NCBI GenBank assembly: GCA_021776915.1 | Contig: JAIQZU010000034.1 | Span: 1-64,000, forward strand | Length of the DNA: 64,000 nt | Direction of reading: 5' to 3' | Source: Candidatus Scalindua sp. | GTDB lineage: Bacteria > Planctomycetota > Brocadiia > Brocadiales > Scalinduaceae | Part shown: positions 7,869-17,438 of the stretch, one piece after another | Layout: the number at the start of each line of letters is the position of its first letter | Numbering within the stretch: position 1 is the stretch's first letter | Program-made: the position numbers and the translations under genes | The notes under the pieces: generated by a model | Seen by the model: only the letters and a program-made list of their open reading frames with translations | Database searches by the model: none | What the model was told of the DNA's origin: nothing

Positions 7869-8105
7869 ATGAGTGAAAATACAGCAGATGAAAAAATTGA
7901 TTTAAGGAATGTTCTTTGTCCTATTAATTTTGTGAAAACAAAATTAAAACTGGAGGCGATGGAGAGTGGACAGGTTTTAGAAGTGACTCTTGATGATGGA
8001 GAACCAATGAGAAATGTCCCCAGGAGCATTAAAGAGGAAGGGCATAAAGTCATAAAGGTTGAACAGTTTGATGATGGGTACAGAATATTTGTTAAAAAAA
8101 GCTGA
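7869..8105 (+). CDS. TusA-family sulfurtransferase
   Basis: 78-aa TusA/SirA-like sulfur carrier. The persulfide cysteine C17 sits in NVLCPINFVKTKLKLE, matching the CPxPxxxxK pattern with N-F in place of the usual P. The C-terminal beta-alpha part is VTLDDGEPMRNVPRSIKEEG. It accepts or donates sulfane sulfur. It begins 4 bp after the JAMM gene, is last in the sulfur operon, and is followed by a strong terminator. Confidence 0.92.
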   Translation: MSENTADEKIDLRNVLCPINFVKTKLKLEAMESGQVLEVTLDDGEPMRNVPRSIKEEGHKVIKVEQFDDGYRIFVKKS

Positions 8106-8183
8106 CAGTTAACTTAGAACCGTTGCCTTCTGTATGGCATAATAAATATACCACCTGATTCATTTTTCTGATTTTGAGAGAGA

Positions 8184-8212
8184 AAGGCGCTTAAGCATAA
8201 GCGCCTTTTTTT
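8184..8212 (+). terminator. Rho-independent terminator closing the sulfur operon
   Basis: Arms AAGGCGCTTA and TAAGCGCCTT around a four-base loop, then seven T. It lies about 80 bp after the tusA stop. Confidence 0.9.
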
Positions 8213-8296
8213 ATGCCTTGATTTATATAATAATTAAGAATAGAATTTACAATAAGGAACGATAGCGACTCTTCTTTAATTGTAAATTAAAAAGCC

Positions 8297-9697
8297 ATGT
8301 TCAAAATAAGCAATAATAATTTGTTCCTCAGAAATGGTTCTAAAATTGCGATAATTGGAGGGGGCCCTGCAGGCAGTTTTTTTGCGCATTTTGCATCGCG
8401 GTATGCGGAAGAAATGGGCATTGACGTGTCTATAAAAATATTTGACATAAAGAGCTTCTGCCAGAGAGGCCCTCGTGGTTGTAATATGTGCGCCGGAGTC
8501 ATTTCAGAAAACCTCTTTAATAAACTGGAAGAAGAAGAAATAAATATTGCACAATATTGTGTACAGAGAAAAATTGAATGTTACTACTTCCAGATGCAGG
8601 CAGACGGTGTGCTTCTCCACCACCCTGTTTCAGGGCACACGCCAAGAATTGTTACTGTGTTTCGTGGAAATGGCCCTGTAAAATCTCTTCATGAAGGCAA
8701 TATCAGTTTTGACGATTTTCTCTTAAATCACGTAAAAGAACGAGGGGTAGAGATTGTCTCTGAGGTTGTAAAAGAGCTTAGTTTGCCTGCTAAAAAAGGA
8801 GATTCTGTAAAAGTAATTTATGGCAGTGGAGATTCAAGGAATGAATTTAATGCAGACCTCGTGGTTGGCGCCTTTGGCGTGAATACCGGGATGATGGAGA
8901 AGGTCGGCAAGATGGGCTTTGGCTATAAACCGCCAAAGACCGTTCGAACGTGCCAGTGTGAAATAATGTTAAGTCCTGAATATATCGAGAAGACATTCGG
9001 CAATAATGTTTTTGTTTTTGCATTAGCCAAAGAAAAACTTAAATTTGCTTCCATTACACCAAAGGCGGACTATGTGACTGTCAGCCTGGTAGGCAAAACA
9101 GATTTAACCAGAAATAATCTGATAGACTTTCTTAATCATCCGACAGTGAGAAAATTAATGCCGGAAGATTGGGAAATTCCTAAGAGTTTCTGTATGTGTA
9201 TCTCAAAGATTCCAGTAACCTATGCAAAACATCCTTATACAGACAGAATAGTTATATTAGGAGATGCAAGCATTTCAAGGTCTTATAAAAGCGGTATGGA
9301 ATCGGCCTTTAATATGGCAAAGTTATCGGCTTATACAGCTTTTAATCACGGAGTATCCGGGAGAGCGTTTATGAATGGCTACTTTAAACCGGCGAAAAGA
9401 CTTCTGGCTCGTGATAATTTATACGGTATTATAATGCTGAAAATAAACGATTATTTATCATCCCAGAAGCAAATTGCAAATACAAATATAAAGATTATCA
9501 AATCCGGCAAGGACAAAAAAACTGCCGAGCAAATTAATGAAATATTATGGAACATGTTAACGGGAAACCGGCCTTACAAAGAAATACTTTATATGGCAAT
9601 GAATCCGCGCCTTGTTTTAAAGATGTTACCTATTAATACGTTTGCCTGGGCAAGACAAAAAAAGGATGATGTCAGCGCCTGGTTTAAGAGGAATTAA
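8297..9697 (+). CDS. FAD-dependent geranylgeranyl-reductase-like oxidoreductase
   Basis: 466-aa flavoprotein of the geranylgeranyl reductase (GGR)/FAD_binding_3 type. The dinucleotide motif is KIAIIGGGPAGSFFAHFA (about residues 16-33). A cysteine motif RGCNMCAGVIS stands where GGR proteins usually have their CGGG(V)S. The second FAD motif is DRIVILGDASISRSYKSG. GGRs reduce isoprenoid double bonds of lipids, quinones or chlorophyll; the substrate here is unknown. The next gene encodes two more copies of the module. No signal peptide. Start ATG at 8297 precedes the motif by a normal distance. The terminator at 8184-8212 separates it from the sulfur operon. Confidence 0.82.
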   Translation: MFKISNNNLFLRNGSKIAIIGGGPAGSFFAHFASRYAEEMGIDVSIKIFDIKSFCQRGPRGCNMCAGVISENLFNKLEEEEINIAQYCVQRKIECYYFQMQADGVLLHHPVSGHTPRIVTVFRGNGPVKSLHEGNISFDDFLLNHVKERGVEIVSEVVKELSLPAKKGDSVKVIYGSGDSRNEFNADLVVGAFGVNTGMMEKVGKMGFGYKPPKTVRTCQCEIMLSPEYIEKTFGNNVFVFALAKEKLKFASITPKADYVTVSLVGKTDLTRNNLIDFLNHPTVRKLMPEDWEIPKSFCMCISKIPVTYAKHPYTDRIVILGDASISRSYKSGMESAFNMAKLSAYTAFNHGVSGRAFMNGYFKPAKRLLARDNLYGIIMLKINDYLSSQKQIANTNIKIIKSGKDKKTAEQINEILWNMLTGNRPYKEILYMAMNPRLVLKMLPINTFAWARQKKDDVSAWFKRN

Positions 9698-9704
9698 AAG
9701 TACT

Positions 9705-12437
9705 ATGAATGATAGAGATATTTTCTTAAAAGATGGTTCTAAGATTGCCATAATAGGCGGTGGGCCCGCAGGGTGTTTCTTTGCTCATTTTGCATCAAAG
9801 GTCGCGCTGAAAAGAGGCATAAAAATTGACATAACTATATTTGAAGGAAAAGACTTTTGTCAAAAAGGCCCCCGGGGCTGCAATATGTGCGCTGGCGTCA
9901 TCTCCGAGAAACTTTATGCAGAACTAAAAGAGAATGGAATCCTCCTCCCTGACAAGTGTATCCAGAAGGAGATTAAAGGCTATTATTTCCAGACTCAGGA
10001 CGGTTGTATAGAAGTCAAAAATCCGAGACCATCTTCAGAGAAGAAAATTGTTACGGTTTACAGAGGCGATGGTCCGATGTTCTCACAACAGTCAGAAACT
10101 ATAAGTTTTGACCACTTCCTTTTGAAGCATGTAGAGAACATGGGAGTTAACATCAGCTCTGACATTGTGAGTGATGTAATTTTACCGGCAAATACGAAAG
10201 AACAGGTAAAGGTTGTGTTTGGAAAGAGAGGTTCAAGAGAAGAAATAGACGTAGATCTGGTAGTAGGCGCATTTGGATTGAATACCGGTATGCTGGAAAA
10301 AATTAAGAGACTGGGATTTGGTTATATTCCACCCCGTACTGTCAGAGCTTGTCAGGCAGAGATTTATATAGGAAACCGTAATGGTAATAAATCCCGTGAC
10401 AGTAAGATTCGCATTTTTTCACTAGGCATAAAACCGATTACCTATGCCTCTTTTACACCAAGAGGAGACTATATTACCGTTACTCTGGTTGGCAAAACTG
10501 ACCTGAATAAGGCTCATTTAGTTGAATTCCTTAACCATCCTGTTGTACGCCGCACGTTCCCTGAAGAAGGCTGGAGATTGCCCAAGAACTATTGTATCTG
10601 TTTCCCCAAGATACAAATCACACAGGCAAAGCAACCATTTGCTGATCGATTTGTTATTTTAGGAAGTGCAGGAATATCAAGATATTATAAGCACGGTATT
10701 GAATCAGCCTTTATTACCTCCAGAATGGCAGTGAATAGCGTATTTGAATCCGGCGTATCTGAAAGGGCTTTTTGTAGAGGATATTATAAACCTGTAATGA
10801 AACTTTTTGGATCAGACAACTCATATGGAAGAAAGGTTTTTGGCCTTAATGATTATATAACTTCTCGAAGGCGTATCTCGTCCGGATATTTATCAGTACT
10901 CGAATCTGGCAAGAAATTACCCGTTGCCAAAATGCAATTAGATGTTTTATGGAATATGTTTACGGGTAGCATACCATTTAAGAAACTATTCCTAAGGGTA
11001 TTCGATCCTATTCTACAGTTCAGACTACTACCTGTTACTGTAACCGCCTGGACAAAACAGGCTGTAGAGTCTACAGTTGGAGGCAGGAAGTTAAGGCGTG
11101 CAGGAAAACTGAAACGTTTAGCAAACAAAGGGCTTGGCCCTCTTGAGGATGGCCAGACGGTTGTTGTTATAGGAGGAGGGCCAGGTGGGACAAGTTGTGC
11201 AATTACGCTTAGCAGATTGGCAAAAAAGCGTAATATGGATTTGGACATAGTGCTGTATGAAGGTAAGGATTTTGGAAAAAGCGGACAGTTTAATCCTTGT
11301 GTGGGAGTGCTGTCTCCACCTATAGAAGAAATATTAGAAAAGGATTTGGGGATTCCATTTCCTCGTGATCTTGTACTGGAGAAAATACCCGGATACTACC
11401 TGCATTCTGATGACGAAGACATAAAGCTGGAAGGTAATGGTGAGATATCGTGTGCAGTACATAGAATGTTATTTGATAATTACCTGATACATAAAGCTAA
11501 AGATGCAGGAGTAAAAGTGATACAATGCCGTGTGACAAATATTGATGTTGAACCGAGTGGAGTAATGGTTTATAGTGAAAAGGACAATAGGAGAGCTGAT
11601 GTTGTAGTAGGGGCATTTGGCCTGGATGAGGGTGCCTGTAAAGTTTTCGAAACGGCAACACGTTATCAGACAGCCAGTTATATGAGTACTATTTTGACCA
11701 AATTTTATCCGGAAAAAGAAGAAATGGAAAAATTTGGAAATTGTATACATGCATTTCTTCCTTCACTGAGGGGAATAGAGTTTGGCGCCATAACTCCAAA
11801 AATCGACCATCTTGATATAAATATTGCCGGCGCAAAGGTTAATTGGCGCTGGATGGATAATTTTCTATTGTTGCCTCAGGTTACCAGGGTTTTGCCCTCA
11901 AACTTTGCCATGCAAAGGCATGAATTATTCTACAGTCGTTGGCAATTCCCAACGTCCCCGGCAAAGAATCTCTTTGGAGACAGATATGTTACAGTAGGTG
12001 ATGCCGCTGGTATAATTCGAGCCTTTAAGGGCAAAGGTGTGAATACTGCATGCACTACCGGGATAAAGGCGGCAGAGGTCATGATGAACGTGGGTATATC
12101 AAAAGAAGCTTTTAAGGATTACTATAATAGTTTTTCTTACATCACTGGTGATCGTCCTTATGGGAAAGCGGTTAGACTCCTTGCAACTTTCAGTGCGCAT
12201 TTTGGACTGTTTTCTCCCATGATTAAACTGGCAAAGGAAGACAAGAGATTTAGAACAGCTTTTTTCGATTCTGTTGCAGGCAGTAAAATGTTTAAGAAAA
12301 TAATATATGATACTATTAGTCTGCAATTATCCTGGAAAATAATAAAAATTCTTATTTCATGGTTCTTAAGACAATTCTCATTTATGTCATGGATGACAAA
12401 ACACGTAAGCAAGATTATTTCTGATAAGCGAACTTAA
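9705..12437 (+). CDS. Two-module fusion of geranylgeranyl-reductase-like FAD oxidoreductases
   Basis: 910-aa protein made of two FAD modules. Module A (about 1-470) is a close paralogue of the gene just upstream (KIAIIGGGPAGCFFAHFASK, then PRGCNMCAGVISEKLY). Module B (about 478-910) starts with VVVIGGGPGGTSCAITLSRL, has FNPCVGVLSPPIEEIL in place of the CNMCAGV motif, and carries GDRYVTVGDAAGIIRAFKGKG as its second FAD motif. The open frame extends back to 9642 inside the previous gene, but the ATG at 9705, 7 bp after that stop, gives the paralogue-like N-terminus MNDRDIFLKDGSK. Substrate unknown; an isoprenoid, quinone or lipid double-bond reduction is the family expectation. Tandem duplication followed by fusion is inferred. 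Confidence 0.82.
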   Translation: MNDRDIFLKDGSKIAIIGGGPAGCFFAHFASKVALKRGIKIDITIFEGKDFCQKGPRGCNMCAGVISEKLYAELKENGILLPDKCIQKEIKGYYFQTQDGCIEVKNPRPSSEKKIVTVYRGDGPMFSQQSETISFDHFLLKHVENMGVNISSDIVSDVILPANTKEQVKVVFGKRGSREEIDVDLVVGAFGLNTGMLEKIKRLGFGYIPPRTVRACQAEIYIGNRNGNKSRDSKIRIFSLGIKPITYASFTPRGDYITVTLVGKTDLNKAHLVEFLNHPVVRRTFPEEGWRLPKNYCICFPKIQITQAKQPFADRFVILGSAGISRYYKHGIESAFITSRMAVNSVFESGVSERAFCRGYYKPVMKLFGSDNSYGRKVFGLNDYITSRRRISSGYLSVLESGKKLPVAKMQLDVLWNMFTGSIPFKKLFLRVFDPILQFRLLPVTVTAWTKQAVESTVGGRKLRRAGKLKRLANKGLGPLEDGQTVVVIGGGPGGTSCAITLSRLAKKRNMDLDIVLYEGKDFGKSGQFNPCVGVLSPPIEEILEKDLGIPFPRDLVLEKIPGYYLHSDDEDIKLEGNGEISCAVHRMLFDNYLIHKAKDAGVKVIQCRVTNIDVEPSGVMVYSEKDNRRADVVVGAFGLDEGACKVFETATRYQTASYMSTILTKFYPEKEEMEKFGNCIHAFLPSLRGIEFGAITPKIDHLDINIAGAKVNWRWMDNFLLLPQVTRVLPSNFAMQRHELFYSRWQFPTSPAKNLFGDRYVTVGDAAGIIRAFKGKGVNTACTTGIKAAEVMMNVGISKEAFKDYYNSFSYITGDRPYGKAVRLLATFSAHFGLFSPMIKLAKEDKRFRTAFFDSVAGSKMFKKIIYDTISLQLSWKIIKILISWFLRQFSFMSWMTKHVSKIISDKRT

Positions 12438-12448
12438 GGTTATTTAAG

Positions 12449-14902
12449 ATGAGGAAAAAAGAAATATTTATTTTAGACCACTTTAGAGAAAACATGTATC
12501 CGGCCATCATTGAAAAAGGAAAAGCCTTACTCAATTCCTTCGAAATTAAATCAATAAAGACAAAAACAATTCTCTTGTTCATAGTATTGGCTCTTATCCC
12601 ATTGTTAGTGATGAGGCTGATAGTATATCCTAAAGCACAGAAGGCATTACAGGAATCTTTAATACAGAATCTGCAAAGTGTTGGGCACAAGCAGGCGGAA
12701 CTCATAAAAGGTTGGACGGAAGAAAGAAAGGGTGATGTACGGGTCTTTGCAGAAAACCCCTTTACGCTCCTTGCTACAAGAATAACAATGGAAGATAAGC
12801 GGTTTTGGCGCATTTCGAGATATACCCACTATATAAGATATGAGTATGGCTATAAGGACATTCTTATAAGTGATGCGGAAGGCATTATTCACGTATCAAC
12901 CACAAAGGGAAGAGAAGGAGAAGATATCTCTGAACACGAATATTTTAAAAAGTCAATGAGCGGGGAAACATTCGTATCACAGATAATGCCTTCAAATATC
13001 CCGATTGAAAATGAATTTGGAAAATTGGAAACAGGTATTCCAACCATGGTGTTCTCCGCTCCAATTACTGACCAGAATAGAATTATGGGTGTTGCGTGTA
13101 TCCGGGTTGATGTAAATAAGATAAGTGAATTCATGAGAAGCATAATGTTAGGCGAAAGCGGGGAAACATATCTTATTAATAAGCAGGGGTATATGATAAC
13201 AGAGTCTAGATTTGTGCCTTACTTAAAGAAGGAGGGTTTGATAAAAGAAAGAACTACTCTGGAAATAAAACTGATCAACCCCAAAACAGGAACGTTGACC
13301 AAGTCGGTCTCGGAGTGTTTGAAAGGAAACGAAGGTTATGATGGAGACGGTTACCTGGATTACCGTGGGGTAAAGGTAATAGGCTTCTGGCAATGGATTG
13401 CTGAACTTGACTGGGGAATTGTTGCAGAAATTGATTATGAGGAAGGTTATCAAGAGGTTATTAAGCTACATAGAAATGTTACTACTATTATGGTAATAGT
13501 TACAATAGGTATAATAGTACTTGCCTTTATTATGGGGCAACGAATGGTAGCTCCAATCCTTTATTTGACAGATGCAACAAGAAGAATGTCGTCGGGAGAC
13601 CTCACTCAAAATGTAAACATTAATTCCAAAGACGAAATTGGTGAGCTTGCAAATTCCTTTAACATGATGGCCAGGACTATAGAAAAGAGAAATGAGGAAC
13701 TCCAATCGTCTAATATTTTCATGGAATCAATGTTCGACGCCATAATGGACCCCATGACCGTCCTGGACAAAGAGGGAAATATTCTACAGGTTAATAAAGT
13801 TGCAATGGATACTTACGGCGAGAATATTGTTGGGAAAAAATGCTACTGTGTTTATAAGGGTAGAGAATCTATTTGCGATAATTGTCCTACAATGAAGTCA
13901 ATTGAAACTTTACTGCCGGCTAACGCTGAACACTATGTAAAGAGGGACAACAAACATGTCTTCATCGCTTCTTATCCTATTCTGAATAAAGAGGGGGAGC
14001 TGGAATCCATAATAAAGATTGTCAGAGACATTACTGAACAAAAAAAGCTTGAAAAGGAACTCCAGGATTATACTGCGAATCTGGAAAAAACTGTTGAGGA
14101 AAGAACAAGAGATCTGAAGTCGTCAAATGCCGAACTGGAGCAGAGAAGCCTCCAGATAGAAAGAGCAAATGAGGAATTGCGCGGCCTTGACAAGATGAAA
14201 GACTCAATGATTCGAGATGTAACTCACGAGTTAAAATCACCGGTTGCGCAAGTTCAAATGGCCATTGACCTCTGGACTGCCGAGGTGAATAAAGAACAAA
14301 TGGATAAAGAAAAAGGGAAAAAATTAAATAAAATAATTGATGATAACATACAAAGATTAAAGAAAACTATACAAAGCATATTGGATTTATCAGTATTAGA
14401 ATCAGGCCGGGTAGCGTACCAAAAGGAAAGCTTAGACCTGGAAGAGTTAATAAATCAGGTAACGGCAGGACTAAAATTACTGGCCGAGAAGAAAAGCCTG
14501 TCATTAACAACAAGAATTCCTGACAGGTTACCTGAAATTTCAGGAGACAGAACGGAGATCACAAGGGTCATTTCCAATTTAATAGACAATGCTATAAAAT
14601 ACTCTGAATCCGGAGAGATTGTTGTTTCTGCACTTAAAAGGCCAGGGAAAGTAGAAATATCAGTAAAAGATCAGGGAATAGGCTTAAGCACGCCAAGGGG
14701 AAACTACAACAAACTTTTTGACAGGTTTTTTCAGGAAAGGTCAAGTAGTGACGGTTCCGGCGTAGGCCTTGCCATCTGTAAAAAGATTATAGAAGCGCAT
14801 GGCGGAAAAATATGGGTTGAAAGCGAAGGAAAAGGAAAAGGCACAACATTTAAATTTACATTACCTTCTGACATCGAGAAACAAAAAGGAAAATTATCCT
14901 GA
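12449..14902 (+). CDS. Membrane sensor histidine kinase (dCache-like, HAMP, PAS)
   Basis: 817-aa kinase. TM1 near 40-60 (ILLFIVLALIPLLVMRLIVY), a large extracytoplasmic region of Cache type (about 65-340), TM2 near 348-368, HAMP (APILYLTDATRRMSSGDLTQ), PAS (about 420-530) with cysteine pairs in GKKCYCVYKG and SICDNCPT, a coiled coil, HisKA with phospho-acceptor His593 (RDVTHELKSPV), and HATPase_c with NLIDNAIKY (N box) and GSGVGLAICKKI (G boxes). It starts 11 bp after the FAD fusion gene and is followed by a lone receiver protein. The ligand is unknown. Confidence 0.93.
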   Translation: MRKKEIFILDHFRENMYPAIIEKGKALLNSFEIKSIKTKTILLFIVLALIPLLVMRLIVYPKAQKALQESLIQNLQSVGHKQAELIKGWTEERKGDVRVFAENPFTLLATRITMEDKRFWRISRYTHYIRYEYGYKDILISDAEGIIHVSTTKGREGEDISEHEYFKKSMSGETFVSQIMPSNIPIENEFGKLETGIPTMVFSAPITDQNRIMGVACIRVDVNKISEFMRSIMLGESGETYLINKQGYMITESRFVPYLKKEGLIKERTTLEIKLINPKTGTLTKSVSECLKGNEGYDGDGYLDYRGVKVIGFWQWIAELDWGIVAEIDYEEGYQEVIKLHRNVTTIMVIVTIGIIVLAFIMGQRMVAPILYLTDATRRMSSGDLTQNVNINSKDEIGELANSFNMMARTIEKRNEELQSSNIFMESMFDAIMDPMTVLDKEGNILQVNKVAMDTYGENIVGKKCYCVYKGRESICDNCPTMKSIETLLPANAEHYVKRDNKHVFIASYPILNKEGELESIIKIVRDITEQKKLEKELQDYTANLEKTVEERTRDLKSSNAELEQRSLQIERANEELRGLDKMKDSMIRDVTHELKSPVAQVQMAIDLWTAEVNKEQMDKEKGKKLNKIIDDNIQRLKKTIQSILDLSVLESGRVAYQKESLDLEELINQVTAGLKLLAEKKSLSLTTRIPDRLPEISGDRTEITRVISNLIDNAIKYSESGEIVVSALKRPGKVEISVKDQGIGLSTPRGNYNKLFDRFFQERSSSDGSGVGLAICKKIIEAHGGKIWVESEGKGKGTTFKFTLPSDIEKQKGKLS

Positions 14903-14998
14903 TTTTAAGTCTGGTAAAGGCAGAATAAATCCGTATCATCAAATTATATTGAGAAAAGAGTTGAACAGTGTTTTAATTGATATCTTAAATAAGGGCGT

Positions 14999-15376
14999 AT
15001 GACAATGAGCAAGAAGATAATGATTGTAGAAGATGAAAAAGCCTATCACGATTTATATAGAATAATGTTTGAAGGTAAGGATTATGATATAAATTACGCT
15101 TATGACGGCGGTGAAGCAATGCAGGTATTGGAACAAAATAAACCTGATCTGATAATTCTGGATATGCTTCTGGACATGGTCACAGGAGATACTTTTTTCC
15201 TGCATGTAAAGGGCATGCCGGAGTATGCAGACATACCTGTAATAATAATTAGCGCCTTCTCTGAAAAACAATACAAAAACCTTAAAAAAATAGATCCGAA
15301 TCTTGTTTACATCGAGAAAACCTATCTAACCAAAGAAGAATTACTTAAGGAAGTAGAGGCTAAACTGCTTGAATAG
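14999..15376 (+). CDS. Single-domain response regulator (receiver)
   Basis: 125-aa CheY-like receiver with no output domain. Acidic pocket E11-D12, phospho-acceptor D55 in LIILDMLLDM, T/S region IIISAF. The conserved KP pair is replaced by KT (YIEKTYLTK). It is very similar to the receiver at 17066-17431, sharing the unusual block VTGDTFFLHVKGMPEYADIP apart from one residue. It follows the first histidine kinase, so that kinase is the likely phosphodonor. Start: ATG at 14999; ATG at 15005 is also possible. Confidence 0.92.
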   Translation: MTMSKKIMIVEDEKAYHDLYRIMFEGKDYDINYAYDGGEAMQVLEQNKPDLIILDMLLDMVTGDTFFLHVKGMPEYADIPVIIISAFSEKQYKNLKKIDPNLVYIEKTYLTKEELLKEVEAKLLE

Positions 15377-15410
15377 ATTACCGGATTAATACAATTTTTA
15401 TTTCTTGGAC

Positions 15411-17042
15411 ATGTTTTCTAAAATAAGACTGGCAACAAAACTGTTATGTTTTATCGCACCGATAATGATCGTGGTGATGGGTGCGGTATTCACGTGGATA
15501 ATAAAAAAGGAAGAGAAGTCTATCAGGGAAGAAATAACCAAAAAGGCAGAGATTCTAGCTCAACAATTGGAAATTGTCCGTCAATACATAGCCGAGAAGC
15601 AAGACATAATCAATACCGATCCATTGACTGGAAACGTGACATTTAAGCACTTAAATCCTGCAACGGTCGGCGCTGCAATTTCCAAGAGGTTTACCGGGTC
15701 TACAGACTTTGTAATGAAGCAAACAAGTTTGGAATACAGAAATCCGGAAAATGCCCCTGATGAATTTGAGGTAAGAAAGTTAAAGCAATTCAAAACTACA
15801 AGGGACAAAGAACCCGCATGGGGAGAATACTTTGACAAAGAAGGCAACAAAACAATTCGGTACATTCTACCTTTATATATAAAGGCAGAATGTCTGCCAT
15901 GCCATGGAAAACCTGAATACGAAGGTGAGTTAGACATCACCGGATATAAGAAGGAAGGGTATGAAATAGGTGAATTAAGAGGAGCAATAAGTATTGCGGC
16001 TCCAGCATCACATCTTGATGCAGTAATAAAGACCAATTCAGTAATTCTGCTTATCATAGGAATAGTTACGACTATTTCGGTAATCTTTCTAACGTATTTA
16101 TTAATCAGGAAATTTATAAGAGTTCCGCTTTCCCACACTGTTGCAGCTACAAAAGCTATTACCGAAGGTGATTTAACAAGAAGGGTTGATATAAGGTCAG
16201 GTGATGAATTTGGAGAATTAGCAGAGTCTTTTAATACTATGGCACAATCAATAGAAGAAAAAACCAGGGAACTTGAGAAAACTACTAATAATCTTGAAAT
16301 CGCCAATGAGGAACTCCGTGGCCTGGATAAAGTGAAAGATAATATAATAAGAGATGTTTCTCATGAGTTAAAATCTCCACTTGCCCAGTTAAGACTGGCC
16401 TTGGAATTATGGGGCGAGGGCATAAAAGATGGTAAAGAAGACAAGGACAAGGAGGCTCTTTTTGAAGGAATAATAAAAGATAATATAAAAAGACTTAACG
16501 GCACCATAGAAAGTATTCTTGAATTAACTTCTCTGGAGTTTGGCAGGGAAGATTACGATAAAGAGTCTCTTCAGTTGAGAGATTTAGTTATCCGGGTAAT
16601 CAAGAGTTCAACCCTGTTGGCAAGAGAGAAAGGCTTAACGATAAAGAGTCTATTATCTGAAAAACTGCCAAATGTTACTGTAGACAAACAGGGTATTACT
16701 CGAGTAGTTACAAACTTAATAGATAATGCCATTAAGTATACTGATAAAGGTGAAATACTGGTTTCACTTCAGCAAAGAGATTCCGAATTAGAATTTTCAG
16801 TAAAGGATTCTGGTGTCGGTATTAAGATTCCTCAGAAACAGCACAATAAGTTGTTTGATAGATTCTATCAGGAGAATGTGGCTACACCTGGCACAGGTAT
16901 CGGTCTTTCTATATGCAAGACTATTTTAGAAGCTCATGGTGGTAATATATGGGTGGAAAGTGAAGGTAAAGATAAGGGATCTACCTTTAGGTTTACATTA
17001 CCAATAATAAACGAGAAAGAATCTTTGGTCGCAGATTCATGA
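15411..17042 (+). CDS. Haem-c-type sensor histidine kinase (DUF3365-like, HAMP)
   Basis: 543-aa membrane kinase. TM1 about residues 12-30, extracytoplasmic sensor about 31-205, TM2 about 208-230, HAMP (TRRVDIRSGDEFGELAESFN), HisKA with His318 (RDVSHELKSPL), HATPase_c (NLIDNAIKYT and GTGIGLSICKTI). The sensor resembles the DUF3365/Tll0287-like family and contains C161-LP-C164-H165 in AECLPCHGKPEYEG, a c-type haem attachment motif. This suggests redox or gas sensing outside the inner membrane. The frame opens with TTG at 15405, but ATG at 15411 is the more likely start. Paired with the receiver at 17066. Confidence 0.92.
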   Translation: MFSKIRLATKLLCFIAPIMIVVMGAVFTWIIKKEEKSIREEITKKAEILAQQLEIVRQYIAEKQDIINTDPLTGNVTFKHLNPATVGAAISKRFTGSTDFVMKQTSLEYRNPENAPDEFEVRKLKQFKTTRDKEPAWGEYFDKEGNKTIRYILPLYIKAECLPCHGKPEYEGELDITGYKKEGYEIGELRGAISIAAPASHLDAVIKTNSVILLIIGIVTTISVIFLTYLLIRKFIRVPLSHTVAATKAITEGDLTRRVDIRSGDEFGELAESFNTMAQSIEEKTRELEKTTNNLEIANEELRGLDKVKDNIIRDVSHELKSPLAQLRLALELWGEGIKDGKEDKDKEALFEGIIKDNIKRLNGTIESILELTSLEFGREDYDKESLQLRDLVIRVIKSSTLLAREKGLTIKSLLSEKLPNVTVDKQGITRVVTNLIDNAIKYTDKGEILVSLQQRDSELEFSVKDSGVGIKIPQKQHNKLFDRFYQENVATPGTGIGLSICKTILEAHGGNIWVESEGKDKGSTFRFTLPIINEKESLVADS

Positions 17043-17065
17043 ACTAATGAAAGGAGAATTAGGAA

Positions 17066-17431
17066 ATGGGCAAGGCTATAATGATAGTCGAAGATGAACA
17101 GGCGTTTCATGACCTTTACACAATGATGCTGGAAGACACAGATTATGAGATAATTCGTGCGTATGATGGAGATGAGGCTTTAGCAAAATTAGAGGAAAAG
17201 AAACCTGATTTGATTATTCTCGATATACTGCTAGATCTGGTAACAGGGGATACATTCTTCCTATATGTAAAAGGTATGCCTGAATATGCTGATATTCCGG
17301 TCATTGTATGTAGCAGCTTCTCAGCAAAAGCATATAAGAATCTGAAGGAAATGGACCCAGAGCTTGTTTTTCTTGAGAAACCTTTTACAAAAGAACAAAT
17401 GATTGAAGAAATTAAGGCTAAGATAGGCTAG
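17066..17431 (+). CDS. Single-domain response regulator (receiver), paralogue of 14999-15376
   Basis: 121-aa receiver without output domain: E9-D10 acidic pair, phospho-acceptor D53 (LIILDILLDL), conserved lysine in FLEKPFTKEQ. It has a good Shine-Dalgarno (GAAAGGAG) before the ATG. It differs from the upstream receiver mainly by conservative changes and retains the KP motif lost there. It probably passes phosphate from the CXXCH kinase to a phosphorelay partner elsewhere. It ends 7 bp from the convergent GT39 gene. Confidence 0.93.
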   Translation: MGKAIMIVEDEQAFHDLYTMMLEDTDYEIIRAYDGDEALAKLEEKKPDLIILDILLDLVTGDTFFLYVKGMPEYADIPVIVCSSFSAKAYKNLKEMDPELVFLEKPFTKEQMIEEIKAKIG

Positions 17432-17438
17432 AAACACT

